A DNA stretch of 64,000 bases. Origin: CAYJAD01 sp964372165 (GTDB lineage: Bacteria > Desulfobacterota > Desulfovibrionia > Desulfovibrionales > Desulfovibrionaceae). Of the stretch, positions 54,348 to 63,346 are shown one piece after another. The position numbers were made by a program, and so were the translations under genes. The stretch spans positions 1-64,000 of the forward strand of contig CAYJPT010000001.1 in the NCBI GenBank assembly GCA_964372165.1, given 5' to 3'. Position 1 is the stretch's first letter; every line of letters starts with the position of its first letter. The notes under the pieces were generated by a model. It had not been told where the DNA came from, searched no databases, and worked only from the letters and a program-made list of their open reading frames with translations.

Positions 54348-55250
54348 TTAGCTGATGGACATTTGTTTTTTTTGCCTAATAACCCAAAGACTTTGCAAAC
54401 ATACCGAAAGAATAATCACAAAAAGTCCCATATAAAAAGCAAAATTAAGCTCTCTTGCTTCACCAAGAAAAGCTATGGCAATAAATATGCTATACACTGG
54501 TTCTAAATTATAACTTAAATTAACAGTAAAAGCTGAAATACAGTGTAGGGATTGAATAAGCAAGTAACTCATGCCAATAGTACAAAAAGTTGAAAGACAA
54601 AATAACAGTATAGTATCTTTTAAGCTTGGTATCAAGTAGGTGATTTCAAAGTAGTTAATGCAGATAGGCAAGATACAAGTTAAGAATAAAGCCCCACCTC
54701 CCATTTGATAAAGTAAAGTAGCATTATCACTGTACCCTTTGAAATACTTAATACTAATCGTATATAATGCACCTAAAAAAGCAGCGATTACTCCGGCAAT
54801 AATGCCAAGCCTGTAGCGCACATCAAAAGAAAAAATCAGCAACACTCCAAGCACTGTTAATAGGCTAAAGGCCAGTTCACGCCAAGAAAAGCGGGTGCGT
54901 AATAAAAGCGGTTCACTAACGGCTGTAAAAAATCCAATTAAAGAGTAACAAACAACGCCAATTGACACATTGGAAAGCTTTATGCTGGCATAAAAAAACA
55001 ACCAATGCACACAAATTAGCACACCACTAAAGCCGATTTTTAAAAAGTCCTTTAAGCTAATTCGTTCAAACTTACCGCTGAAATATAAAAAAAGGGCAAA
55101 AATAACAAAGGTCATGGACATTCTATACCAAACAAGCATGACTTGTTCCAAATCAATCAGCTTGCCTAAAATACCTGTAAAACCAGCTAGTAGTATAGAT
55201 GTATGCAGCTTAATAAACGCTTTATTTGTATCAGTTAGAGTAAAAAACAT
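54348..55250 (-). CDS. EamA/DMT-superfamily transporter
   Basis: This membrane protein of 300 aa has ten predicted helices arranged as two EamA repeats of about 140 residues (first ends near 135, second near 285). Charged motifs of the family are seen near the loops, as in LIDLEQVMLVWYRMSMTF and FLGEARELNFAFYMG. DMT exporters move amino acids, metabolites or drugs outward; the substrate cannot be read from the sequence. It lies 3 bases after the unknown secreted protein gene and may be co-transcribed with it and the upstream acyl-CoA synthetase gene. Confidence 0.87.
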   Translation of the reverse strand: MFFTLTDTNKAFIKLHTSILLAGFTGILGKLIDLEQVMLVWYRMSMTFVIFALFLYFSGKFERISLKDFLKIGFSGVLICVHWLFFYASIKLSNVSIGVVCYSLIGFFTAVSEPLLLRTRFSWRELAFSLLTVLGVLLIFSFDVRYRLGIIAGVIAAFLGALYTISIKYFKGYSDNATLLYQMGGGALFLTCILPICINYFEITYLIPSLKDTILLFCLSTFCTIGMSYLLIQSLHCISAFTVNLSYNLEPVYSIFIAIAFLGEARELNFAFYMGLFVIILSVCLQSLWVIRQKKQMSIS

Positions 55251-55253
55251 TTT

Positions 55254-55739
55254 TTACCGAGCTTTTAAGGTTTGCCTTGGGTCTAATATGGGAAAGGGGC
55301 GTGACCCACCATCAACAATTTTCAAGGTGTTGACAATATTTTGAAAGTCTACACAAGCACCACTTGCCACTACAAAGACAAGCCTGCTACCATGATAAGT
55401 AAAGCGAGCAGAGCTTAAGACATCACTTTTTGTGTTTACAAAAAAACTAAATCCACCATCATCAGCCTTAGGGTTTTGCCCTTGCATACTTTGATATAAA
55501 ACAATGCCAAGCTCATTAAAATCTGAATTTTGGTGCAAGGTCACACTTACATTAATAACACATTGCTCCTTAGGCTCAGTAAAAATATAACTATTGCCCT
55601 GCTCTTCAACGATCCAATCACTTGGAATATCAATACTAAATTCCTTAAAATTTTGTGCAAAGGCAAGAGATGGCATGAAAATCATGCCACATATACATAG
55701 ACATAAAAATCCATTTGCCACTTCTTGCACAAATTTCAT
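55254..55739 (-). CDS. Secreted protein of unknown function
   Basis: The product is about 161 aa with a signal peptide (from ATG 55739: MKFVQEVANGFLCLCICGMI, ending SLAFAQ). The mature part is a compact alpha/beta domain (FSIDIPSDWIVEEQGNSYIF) resembling the fold of small periplasmic PsbP/DUF1795-like proteins; that match is a guess from layout. The start is uncertain: GTG 55778 is also possible and would overlap the acyl-CoA synthetase gene. No good ribosome binding site supports either. It lies between the synthetase and the EamA gene. Confidence 0.65.
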   Translation of the reverse strand: MKFVQEVANGFLCLCICGMIFMPSLAFAQNFKEFSIDIPSDWIVEEQGNSYIFTEPKEQCVINVSVTLHQNSDFNELGIVLYQSMQGQNPKADDGGFSFFVNTKSDVLSSARFTYHGSRLVFVVASGACVDFQNIVNTLKIVDGGSRPFPILDPRQTLKAR

Positions 55740-55774
55740 TAAGTATGAGTGCAAAATAATTAAAGTTTTATTTA

Positions 55775-57472
55775 TCACAATTTCTTGCTTGCAGGAGCTT
55801 GCATTGCTTCTGGCCACATTTCAGAAGCCATTTCACGTAATTTAAACTTTTGTATTTTTCCACTGGCAGTTAGTGGGAAGCCCTCAATAGTTGCAATGTA
55901 ACGTGGGATTTTAAACCATGCTATCTTGCCTCGGCAATGGTCCCGCACGTCTTCGGGTTGCACATCATAACCTGGTTTAGCAATGATAAATGCCCCGACT
56001 TCTTCTCCATATTTATGGCTTGCAACAGCTATTACTTGTACGTCTAAAACACCTTCCATGCCAAGTAAAAACTCTTCAATTTCACGTGGGTAAACATTTT
56101 CTCCCCCGCGAATAATCATATCCTTGATACGTCCGGTAATAGTAACATAGCCATTTTCATCCATAGTACCAAGGTCGCCTGAATGTAACCAACCATCAGG
56201 TGTTATAGTTTCAGCTGTTTCTTTTGGCATGTTATAATAACCTTTCATAATATTATAACCACGGCACATAATCTCACCAACTTCACCACGTGGCATTTCT
56301 TCACAGGTGTCTGGATCTGCTACCTTTACCTCAATACCTGGCATGGCACATCCAACAGTGGCACAACGAACATCTAATGGATCATTTACATCTGATTGCG
56401 TCATAACAGGCGAAGCTTCAGTTAAGCCATAACAAATTGTAATTTCACGCATATACATATCATCAACTACACGGCGCATTAGTGGTTCAGGACACACAGA
56501 GCCTGCCATAATACCAGTGCGTAATGAAGATACATCAAAACGTTTAAACATCTTATGTTCAAGAACCGCAATAAACATTGTTGGCACGCCATACAATGCC
56601 GTACAGCGTTCTGAATCAATAGCCTCTAACATATGAAGTGGATTGAAGTTTTCTAAAATGACCATAGTTGTACCATGATTTACGCAAGCTGAAACGCCAA
56701 GTACGCAACCAAAACAATGGAATAAAGGTACAGGCAAACAAAGGCGGTCTTTATCACTAAATTTTTGATGCGCACCAATCCAATAACCATTTAAACCAAT
56801 GCCGACATGAGTTAACATAACACCTTTGGGAAAGCCAGTAGTACCAGAAGTATATTGCATATTAATTACATCCCAAGGATCAAGCTCAGCCTGCCGTGTG
56901 GCATATTCTTCGTCACTTACCATAACCGACATGGCTCGTACCTCAGGTATAGAGTACATACCACGATACTTTTCAACCCCTAAAAAGAAAATACGGCGCA
57001 AATGTGGTAAACTTGGTACATTAATACAATCACGTGATTGTGTGCGTAGCTCAGGCACTATGGTGTACAAGGTTTGAATAAAATCATGGTCACGTACATT
57101 ATCGATAATGAAAATATTTTCACATTCAGAATGCTGCAAAAGATAACGTAACTCATGCTCACGATAATTTGTATTAACTGTAATAAGCACAGCACCAATT
57201 TTTGCTGTAGCAAATTGCAAAGCTACCCAATATGGCACATTTGTCGCCCAAACGGCAACTTTTTCGCCTCTTTTAACCCCAAGCCCCATGAGACCTTTGG
57301 CCAGTTCATCAACAGTTTTACCAAATTCACGCCATGTTTGGCGATACTCACGATCAACATAAACAACAGCATCACTATCAGGAATGCGTGCTATGGTTTC
57401 ATCAAGAATTTGTCCCAAGGTTCTTTCTTGTAATACAAATTGTTTTTGCCTTTCTGCTACTTTATTTTTCAT
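55775..57472 (-). CDS. Acyl-CoA synthetase (AMP-forming, FadD-like)
   Basis: This enzyme of 565 aa activates a fatty or related carboxylic acid to the CoA thioester via acyl-AMP. It has the P-loop YTSGTTGFPKGVMLTH, TICYGLTEASPV, DGWLHSGDLGTMDENGY and the C-terminal catalytic Lys in PLTASGKIQKFKLRE. The closest style is medium/long-chain fatty acyl-CoA synthetase. It lies 30 bases after the cupin/HTH regulator gene, suggesting regulated use of an acid. Substrate unknown. Family secure. Confidence 0.92.
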   Translation of the reverse strand: MKNKVAERQKQFVLQERTLGQILDETIARIPDSDAVVYVDREYRQTWREFGKTVDELAKGLMGLGVKRGEKVAVWATNVPYWVALQFATAKIGAVLITVNTNYREHELRYLLQHSECENIFIIDNVRDHDFIQTLYTIVPELRTQSRDCINVPSLPHLRRIFFLGVEKYRGMYSIPEVRAMSVMVSDEEYATRQAELDPWDVINMQYTSGTTGFPKGVMLTHVGIGLNGYWIGAHQKFSDKDRLCLPVPLFHCFGCVLGVSACVNHGTTMVILENFNPLHMLEAIDSERCTALYGVPTMFIAVLEHKMFKRFDVSSLRTGIMAGSVCPEPLMRRVVDDMYMREITICYGLTEASPVMTQSDVNDPLDVRCATVGCAMPGIEVKVADPDTCEEMPRGEVGEIMCRGYNIMKGYYNMPKETAETITPDGWLHSGDLGTMDENGYVTITGRIKDMIIRGGENVYPREIEEFLLGMEGVLDVQVIAVASHKYGEEVGAFIIAKPGYDVQPEDVRDHCRGKIAWFKIPRYIATIEGFPLTASGKIQKFKLREMASEMWPEAMQAPASKKL

Positions 57473-57502
57473 ACACTACCACACTTTTAAAGAACTTTAA
57501 GA

Positions 57503-58072
57503 CTAAGGATTATATATAATTGCCAAAATTTCTGCAGGGCCATCACCATGAGCTCCCACGTAATGCGGCACTATGGAATTGTAATATATTGTATCACCCT
57601 GTTTTAATATATGACTTTCACGCCCGTAAACCACCAACAACTCCCCCTTAAGCACTAGCATAAATTCTTCACCTTGATGGGATGATGTTGTACGCTCATC
57701 ACCTTTATCCGGCATGATTTCAATATAAAAAGGCTCCATATTTCTATCACTCTTACCCTTACCCAAGGCGTGATAAAGGTAGCTTGCATTACTATTCCTA
57801 CTCTTATGCATGGCAAGATCTGCACTACAGTCACCAATGCGTGAAATAATAGGATCACGGGTAATTTCATCATCCATAAATGTACCCAAACGCACTCCAA
57901 GAGCGCGTGCTATTTTTTGCAAAGGTCCAATGCTTGGGTAAACATTATCATCTTCCAAGGCTGTCATAAAAGATTCTTTCAAGCCGGTATGTTCACACAA
58001 CGTTTCAAGACTGATACCACGCTCTTCTCGATAAGCCTTAATTCTTTTGCCTAATTTTTGTTCAACGCTCAT
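57503..58072 (-). CDS. XRE-type transcriptional regulator with cupin domain
   Basis: The product is 189 aa. An N-terminal helix-turn-helix (about 10-65, RIKAYREERGISLETLCEHTGL then ALEDDNVYPSIGPLQKIARAL) is joined to a C-terminal cupin barrel (about 110-185, HQGEEFMLVLKGELLVVYG, GDTIYYNSIVPHYV). Such regulators sense a small ligand and often control an adjacent gene. Here that is the acyl-CoA synthetase 30 bases downstream, with which it forms a unit also seen in related bacteria. The ligand is unknown. Confidence 0.9.
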   Translation of the reverse strand: MSVEQKLGKRIKAYREERGISLETLCEHTGLKESFMTALEDDNVYPSIGPLQKIARALGVRLGTFMDDEITRDPIISRIGDCSADLAMHKSRNSNASYLYHALGKGKSDRNMEPFYIEIMPDKGDERTTSSHQGEEFMLVLKGELLVVYGRESHILKQGDTIYYNSIVPHYVGAHGDGPAEILAIIYNP

Positions 58073-58321
58073 ATAAACCTCCCTATATGGCTACTGGCAC
58101 TTTACTTCACAAAACACTACGTTATCACAACAATATCAGCTTTACATATAACTCTCAAAAGCACAATTTTATTAAAATTGCTTTTACAGTCTATGCTGCT
58201 TAATTACGCTAAAATGCAGCAAAGTAGTCACCACCACTTAACAAAATGCTAAGTATTAAGCAAGAAATCTATCCACGAAAAACAGGATGCAAACAATATT
58301 GTTATTTGTTAGCTTTAAGGC

Positions 58322-60718
58322 ATGGAAAATACACAAAACTTAAAATCTATAAAAACTACTGAGCGCAAGCAAATCTTAGTGAATGGGCAAGTGCAAGGTG
58401 TTGGCTTTAGACCTTTTGTATACCGTTTAGCTTGTATTCATAAAATATATGGTAAGGTTGGTAACACTTCACAAGGTGTATGCATAGAGGCTCAAGGCTC
58501 AAAGGAAAATTTGCATAATTTCATAGAAGATTTGCAACAGACACTTCCACCATTAGCTAAAATAAATACTTTGGACGTTAAATGCATCCCCATTCAAAAT
58601 GACTATGATTTTCAAATTATCACTAGCCAAGCAGAAGGAGGAAATGAAGTCCTCATAGCTGCCGACGCAGCTATTTGTGCTGAGTGCATGCAAGATATAT
58701 TAGACCCAAGCGATCGCCGCCACTACTACCCTTTTACAAATTGTACCAATTGCGGACCACGCTATACCATTACGCATTCCATACCCTATGACCGCCACAC
58801 TACATCTATGCATTGCTTTAATCTTTGCCCGCAATGCCAAAGCGAATACACTAACCCTCTTGACCGTAGATTTCATGCTCAACCTAATGCTTGTCCAATA
58901 TGTGGACCGCAAATATGGTTTGTCAAATCAGGCACTTCCCTAGAACAAAGTGATTTTTCGCAAACACCACAACATCAACGTAATGACGCAAGCATTCAAT
59001 GCGTAGCATCAAGATTAAAGGCTGGAGATATTGCTGCTATCAAAGGGCTTGGTGGTTTTCACCTTTGTTGTGATGCCACCAACCAAGATAGCATTGCGCT
59101 ACTACGAGAACATAAAAACCGCCCTCACAAGCCTTTAGCCGTGATGGTTTTAGATATTGCAATGGCTAAACGCATTGCTCACATTGGTCCAAGAGAAGAA
59201 GCCTTACTTAATGGCAATGAAAAACCCATTGTGCTTTGCAAAAGGAAGCAAAACATCTTGCCGCAAAGCCTTGCACCAGACACAGAACAAATAGGTTTAG
59301 TTTTACCATATACGCCACTACACGTGGTACTTATGCAACATTATACCAAACTTTGTTCTAAAAATGCTATTGTAGCCTTGGTTATGACCTCTGGAAATGC
59401 CGGAGGTGAACCCATATGTCTTGGAAATCGTGAGGCTTTAAACCGCCTCTCACACATTGCGCAAGTTTTTTTATTACATAATCGTGACATATTAATACGC
59501 AATGATGATTCAGTTTGCAGCACAACACCTATTATAAATGGATTATCACCTTCTGTTGATAAAATATTTTTTCGGCGTGCACGTGGTTATGTACCACGCC
59601 CTATTAAACTCTCTACGCAAGACGCAGGCGCAATTATGGGCATGGGTGCTGAATTAAAATCTACTATTTGTTTGAGCAGAGGCAACTTAGCCTTTGTAAG
59701 TCAGCATATTGGTGATTTACACAACCTTGAGACTATGTATTTTTATAATGAAATCATACAACACATGGAAATGCTTTTACAAGTACAGCCCAAAGCCATT
59801 ATACACGACCTGCACCCTGACTTTATGTCTACACAAATTGCAAAAAACATTGCGCAAGAGCGCAACATTCCCTGCATCCCCATGCAACATCACTTTGCAC
59901 ATGCATGGAGTGTTTTGGCAGAGCATAATTTTACAGGAAAAATATTAGCTTTAAGCCTTGATGGTACTGGACTTGGTACTGATGGCACTATTTGGGGAGG
60001 AGAGCTTCTTTACATTAATACAATTAACCTTGAACATAAACGCCTTGGAAGACTAGCACCCTTTACTTTACCGGGTGCTGATAGTGCGACCAAAGAACCT
60101 TGGCGCATTGCGCTAGGTTTAGCTCAAAACTCAAAATGGCAAAAGCACATTGAAATTCAGCACGAACAATACGCTTTAGGCGTAAGTGAGATATTAAAAC
60201 GTAACCTTAACTGCCCTCTAACTTCAAGTGTAGGTAGACTGTTTGATGCTGTGTCCGCAGGGCTTGGACTTTGCAACATTACAAGCTATGAAGGGCAAGC
60301 CGCCATTAGACTAGAACAAGCCCAACGCAATGTACCTTGGGTTGGGCTTGGCAGTATTGACAATGGTTATGACTGTATTGCACAAAAAAAAGGAGACCTT
60401 TGGGAACTGCCAAGCCAAACATTGTTTATGCATTGCCTTGAGGAAAAAAATATTGAGATGGCCGCACGGCGTTTTCACGTAGGCTTAGCTCAAGGTTTTG
60501 CACAAATGGCTAAAATGGCAGCCTTGCAACTTGATATCAAACACATTGCCCTGTCAGGAGGAGCTATGCAAAATCTAACATTACACAGCATACTACCTGC
60601 CATACTAAGAAATCATGGTTTTACAGTACTTATGCACCAAGATATTCCTTGCAATGATGGTGGCATTGCTCTTGGGCAAGTAGCTTGGGGTAGGCAATGC
60701 CTTGCGCAAAACAGTTAG
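58322..60718 (+). CDS. hypF: [NiFe]-hydrogenase maturation carbamoyltransferase HypF
   Basis: This enzyme of 798 aa starts synthesis of the CN ligands of the [NiFe] site by transferring a carbamoyl group to HypE. Domains in order: acylphosphatase (about 18-105, VQGVGFRPFVYR); two zinc fingers (about 118-205, CAECMQDILD, CTNCGPRYTI, CPQC, CPICG); YrdC-like carbamoyl-AMP synthase (about 215-400); Kae1-like C-terminus (HHFAHAWSVLAEHN, SLDGTGLGTDGTIWGG). No other hyp or hydrogenase genes lie nearby, so it is an orphan locus. Identification is secure. Confidence 0.95.
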   Translation: MENTQNLKSIKTTERKQILVNGQVQGVGFRPFVYRLACIHKIYGKVGNTSQGVCIEAQGSKENLHNFIEDLQQTLPPLAKINTLDVKCIPIQNDYDFQIITSQAEGGNEVLIAADAAICAECMQDILDPSDRRHYYPFTNCTNCGPRYTITHSIPYDRHTTSMHCFNLCPQCQSEYTNPLDRRFHAQPNACPICGPQIWFVKSGTSLEQSDFSQTPQHQRNDASIQCVASRLKAGDIAAIKGLGGFHLCCDATNQDSIALLREHKNRPHKPLAVMVLDIAMAKRIAHIGPREEALLNGNEKPIVLCKRKQNILPQSLAPDTEQIGLVLPYTPLHVVLMQHYTKLCSKNAIVALVMTSGNAGGEPICLGNREALNRLSHIAQVFLLHNRDILIRNDDSVCSTTPIINGLSPSVDKIFFRRARGYVPRPIKLSTQDAGAIMGMGAELKSTICLSRGNLAFVSQHIGDLHNLETMYFYNEIIQHMEMLLQVQPKAIIHDLHPDFMSTQIAKNIAQERNIPCIPMQHHFAHAWSVLAEHNFTGKILALSLDGTGLGTDGTIWGGELLYINTINLEHKRLGRLAPFTLPGADSATKEPWRIALGLAQNSKWQKHIEIQHEQYALGVSEILKRNLNCPLTSSVGRLFDAVSAGLGLCNITSYEGQAAIRLEQAQRNVPWVGLGSIDNGYDCIAQKKGDLWELPSQTLFMHCLEEKNIEMAARRFHVGLAQGFAQMAKMAALQLDIKHIALSGGAMQNLTLHSILPAILRNHGFTVLMHQDIPCNDGGIALGQVAWGRQCLAQNS

Positions 60719-60785
60719 ATATTTTCGGCAAGGCAATACTTTGCCACATAAACATAAGGCTATAACAATATAATATTAAATATTT

Positions 60786-61181
60786 TCAATCAATTTTTTT
60801 CTGATGAAATGTAAATTTAGCATTGCGGTTTTGCACTCTTTTATCGCAAGCGCAAGACTTACATGCACCTGCGCATTGGCAAGGGCTATTTTTCATAGCT
60901 AAAATTCTATTACCGTGATGGCCTAAGCGAACCCCTTGCTCACCTTTGAAAATAATTTGTCGCGGTGTAACATGAGCAATGCACCTCTTGAAATCTTGAC
61001 AATAATCATCTTGCACAGGTTGCAGCTTGCGAACATCTAAAAAAATTCGTGAATCATCTATGTTAGCTTCAAATATTGCTGCTGTAAATTTTGTTACATC
61101 TTGTTTTGTAAAATTTCCAAACAGAGCAAAATGCACCCCAGTAATACTTTTTCTTACTGTATAATAAAAATTTTCTTGCAT
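60786..61181 (-). CDS. Small protein with Cys-rich C-terminal motif, unknown
   Basis: The product is 131 aa with AGGAG 7 bases before ATG 61181. The N-terminal 85 residues alternate strand and helix in a STAS-like way (FALFGNFTKQDV, RIFLDVRKL). Near residues 100-112 is a dense cysteine cluster, CQCAGACKSCAC, that could bind a metal or iron-sulfur centre. I do not recognise the family. It lies downstream of the flavodoxin gene on the same strand, separated by a hairpin. A redox or metal role is possible but inferred. Confidence 0.7.
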   Translation of the reverse strand: MQENFYYTVRKSITGVHFALFGNFTKQDVTKFTAAIFEANIDDSRIFLDVRKLQPVQDDYCQDFKRCIAHVTPRQIIFKGEQGVRLGHHGNRILAMKNSPCQCAGACKSCACDKRVQNRNAKFTFHQKKID

Positions 61182-61250
61182 TACCTAACTCCTATAAGGT
61201 GAAGCTTGTTGTAAGTTTTTAAATGCAACATCAAAGCTTTAATAGCTTCT

Positions 61251-61310
61251 AAAACCGCACACAGTTACATAGCATGTGCAAAAATTGTTTACACAACCAT
61301 GTGCGGCTTT
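61251..61310 (-). terminator. Hairpin terminator of the flavodoxin gene
   Basis: AAAACCGCACA (61251-61261) pairs with TGTGCGGCTTT (61300-61310) with one mismatch; read on the minus strand it ends in TTTT. It starts 11 bases past the flavodoxin stop. Confidence 0.6.
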
Positions 61311-61321
61311 GGACTTAACAG

Positions 61322-61765
61322 CTATGCGGAGGCTAGAACATTTTTAACAAAATCATCTATTGAGGATTTTTCTGATTGTGGCTCACCATCAATCTTTAGA
61401 GTATCAATCACCTCTGCGCCCATAGCATTTAATTTTTGCTCAATAGCATCTACTGCACCACAAAAATATGTATAGCTACTATCACCGCAACCAAACACTG
61501 CTGTTTTTTTGCCTTGCGCACCAATGCTATCAAATTCATCAAAAAGTGGAATAAAGTCGTCTTGCAGCTCAATTTCCTCATCACCCCAAGTAGAGCAACC
61601 AAACAAAATTAAACTATATTTATCACAAAGCCCGCTAGCACTAACTGCGTCAGCGCTTTGATTTGTAACATTATAACCTTCTTGCTCAAGCAATTTTTCA
61701 ATATGCGACGCAACAAATTCAGTATTGCCAGTGGTTGAGCCATACACAATTAAAGCTTCTTTCAT
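61322..61765 (-). CDS. Flavodoxin (Desulfovibrio type, short chain)
   Basis: This FMN-binding electron carrier has 147 aa. The phosphate loop GSTTGNTE follows the first strand; Trp60 in GCSTWGD and Tyr98 in GDSSYTYFCGAVD are the residues that stack on the flavin in Desulfovibrio vulgaris flavodoxin. Length and the ELQDDFIPLFD segment also match that group. It transfers electrons at low potential, replacing ferredoxin under iron limitation. AAGGAG precedes the ATG. It is monocistronic or paired with the small Cys-rich gene. Confidence 0.95.
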   Translation of the reverse strand: MKEALIVYGSTTGNTEFVASHIEKLLEQEGYNVTNQSADAVSASGLCDKYSLILFGCSTWGDEEIELQDDFIPLFDEFDSIGAQGKKTAVFGCGDSSYTYFCGAVDAIEQKLNAMGAEVIDTLKIDGEPQSEKSSIDDFVKNVLASA

Positions 61766-62123
61766 AATTTTCTCCTTAAGATATATAAATTTATCGACAT
61801 GAGAATGATATTCAAAATCATAAAAATTGCAACATTTTTCTTAAAATATTTTTGATTATAATTTCACTATATTTACTGTCACTTACTTTACAACAATCTT
61901 ATTTCCCAGCAAGCAATACAAAAAAAATTTCTCCAAAGCTCTTTTCAAAATCGTAAAAAATTGCCACAAGGGACGCAAATTCCCCATTATTTAAAAATAA
62001 TTGTGCAGATCTCTCAAATATCAAATTTAAGTGCTTAAAGGATTGATTAAGCTTTACATTAAACTATTAATATATCATGATGCAGGTTACACTTATATAG
62101 CTTAATCTTAATAGGAATTTTAT
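61766..62123. other. Divergent intergenic region, AT-rich
   Basis: 358 bases separate flavodoxin (-) and a membrane protein (+). The DNA is strongly AT-rich and includes GTGCAGATCTC near 62000, a half of the recurring CTGCAC hairpin, but no full inverted repeat. ATGAGAATGATATTCAAAATCAT near 61800 resembles an iron-box (Fur-like GATAATGATTATC) only loosely. No gene is seen. Confidence 0.35.
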
Positions 62124-62597
62124 ATGGCAAGTAGTCTTGGCGGAAAATCAGCCCTAACCAGTGATACAACAATACTTATGTATTATGCACTCTCAATGTT
62201 AAGCCTTGTGGTTGGAGTGACATTTTTTTTAGCTCTTATCGGTTCATTTGTATCCCGTTACATTGCAAACAAAGAAGGAGCACCCTTTGTTGAGCAACAC
62301 TGTGCCTGGATTTTTCGTAGTCTTTGCATTACACTTTTCTTAATATGCATTATCATAGTTATAACAATTTTTTTATTAGGAGCTGCAGGTGTGGTTATGC
62401 CTGACACATCCCAAATAAATAATTTTGCACAACTTTGGTCTGACCCCAGCATACGCATTGCTTTACAATATATTTTTAGTATGCTTACTTGCATACTGCT
62501 GGTACTTTTGTGGTTTATTTACCGTATACTACGTGGAGGATATGCACTGATAAAAAGACAGCCCTTGCGCGCATTAAAAGTGCATACACGACTATAA
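62124..62597 (+). CDS. Small membrane protein, DUF4870-like
   Basis: The product is 157 aa with three to four membrane helices (about 22-48, 68-95, 120-140) and a basic C-terminus. The pattern of a short polar N-terminus, an early helix followed by YIANKEGAPFVEQH, and two more helices is typical of small membrane proteins such as the DUF4870 group. The match is by layout. AGGAA precedes the start, and the next gene begins 2 bases after its stop, so the two are co-transcribed. Confidence 0.72.
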   Translation: MASSLGGKSALTSDTTILMYYALSMLSLVVGVTFFLALIGSFVSRYIANKEGAPFVEQHCAWIFRSLCITLFLICIIIVITIFLLGAAGVVMPDTSQINNFAQLWSDPSIRIALQYIFSMLTCILLVLLWFIYRILRGGYALIKRQPLRALKVHTRL

Positions 62598-62599
62598 AA

Positions 62600-63346
62600 A
62601 TGACTGTATTACCAATTGCTGCACCTTCTTGCATTCTTCCAGACCATGTGGCGGCCAATGCATATTTTTTAGCCTCTAAAGTACAAGAGGTAGGCTTATG
62701 TTTTTTTGAAACCAAAGCTTGCCTTGATTACTCTGAAAAAGATTTGCCACAAGATCTTGCAACCCTTCCTTTAACTTGGCATATTCATTTGCCGGTTGAT
62801 TTGCCTTGGGGAACAAGTAGCGACATTCAAGCCGCTCAAGCCGCATTCAACATTGCTCAAAAGGTCAACCACCTAAATCCACGTTGTGTAGTTTTACACC
62901 CACCAACCAAGGTAAGCCTTAAAGAACAGGAAGCACTTTTATCAAATTTTGCAGACTATTGGTATAAGCATAGTACCACACCTATATTATTAGAAAATAT
63001 TGAAGGCGCACCACTTGCAAACCTCAGTTCAAATCTTTTTAGCTCAAGCCACATACCTTTTGGTATTTGCCTTGATGTAGGGCATATGCTAGGATATGGA
63101 CATGTAGATATACTAATGAATAGTCATTTGCTAGATAAAGTTGGCTTGGTACATTGGAGCGCACCAGGAAAAAAAGATGAGCACCTTGCCCTTAAGCACT
63201 TTACCCCATCAGAATATTTACTGGCTAAACAAGTTGTTAAAAGGATACCATGCTCAGCTCATCATATGTTAGAAATTTTTAATTGGGAAAACATTGTGCA
63301 ATCCTACCCTATATTAAGGCAACTTTTGGATAATACAGATGAGTAA
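62600..63346 (+). CDS. cbiR: TIM-barrel metalloenzyme, probable cobamide-remodelling phosphodiesterase CbiR
   Basis: The product is about 248 aa from ATG 62600, 2 bases after the preceding stop. It has the AP-endonuclease-2/sugar-isomerase TIM-barrel look: WHIHLPVDLPWG, CVVLHPPTK, ILLENIEGAPL and GICLDVGHMLGYGH supply His, Glu and Asp metal ligands at barrel strand ends. The size and the LDVGHMLGYGH motif are consistent with CbiR, which hydrolyses the nucleotide loop of cobamides. An uncharacterised sugar-phosphate isomerase-like role is the alternative. The last 8 bases overlap the next gene. Confidence 0.6.
   Translation: MTVLPIAAPSCILPDHVAANAYFLASKVQEVGLCFFETKACLDYSEKDLPQDLATLPLTWHIHLPVDLPWGTSSDIQAAQAAFNIAQKVNHLNPRCVVLHPPTKVSLKEQEALLSNFADYWYKHSTTPILLENIEGAPLANLSSNLFSSSHIPFGICLDVGHMLGYGHVDILMNSHLLDKVGLVHWSAPGKKDEHLALKHFTPSEYLLAKQVVKRIPCSAHHMLEIFNWENIVQSYPILRQLLDNTDE

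Noticed and set aside
61790..61830. Fur box upstream of flavodoxin
   Set aside because: The AT-rich stretch resembles the Fur consensus only loosely; flavodoxin regulation by iron is plausible but not shown by the sequence.
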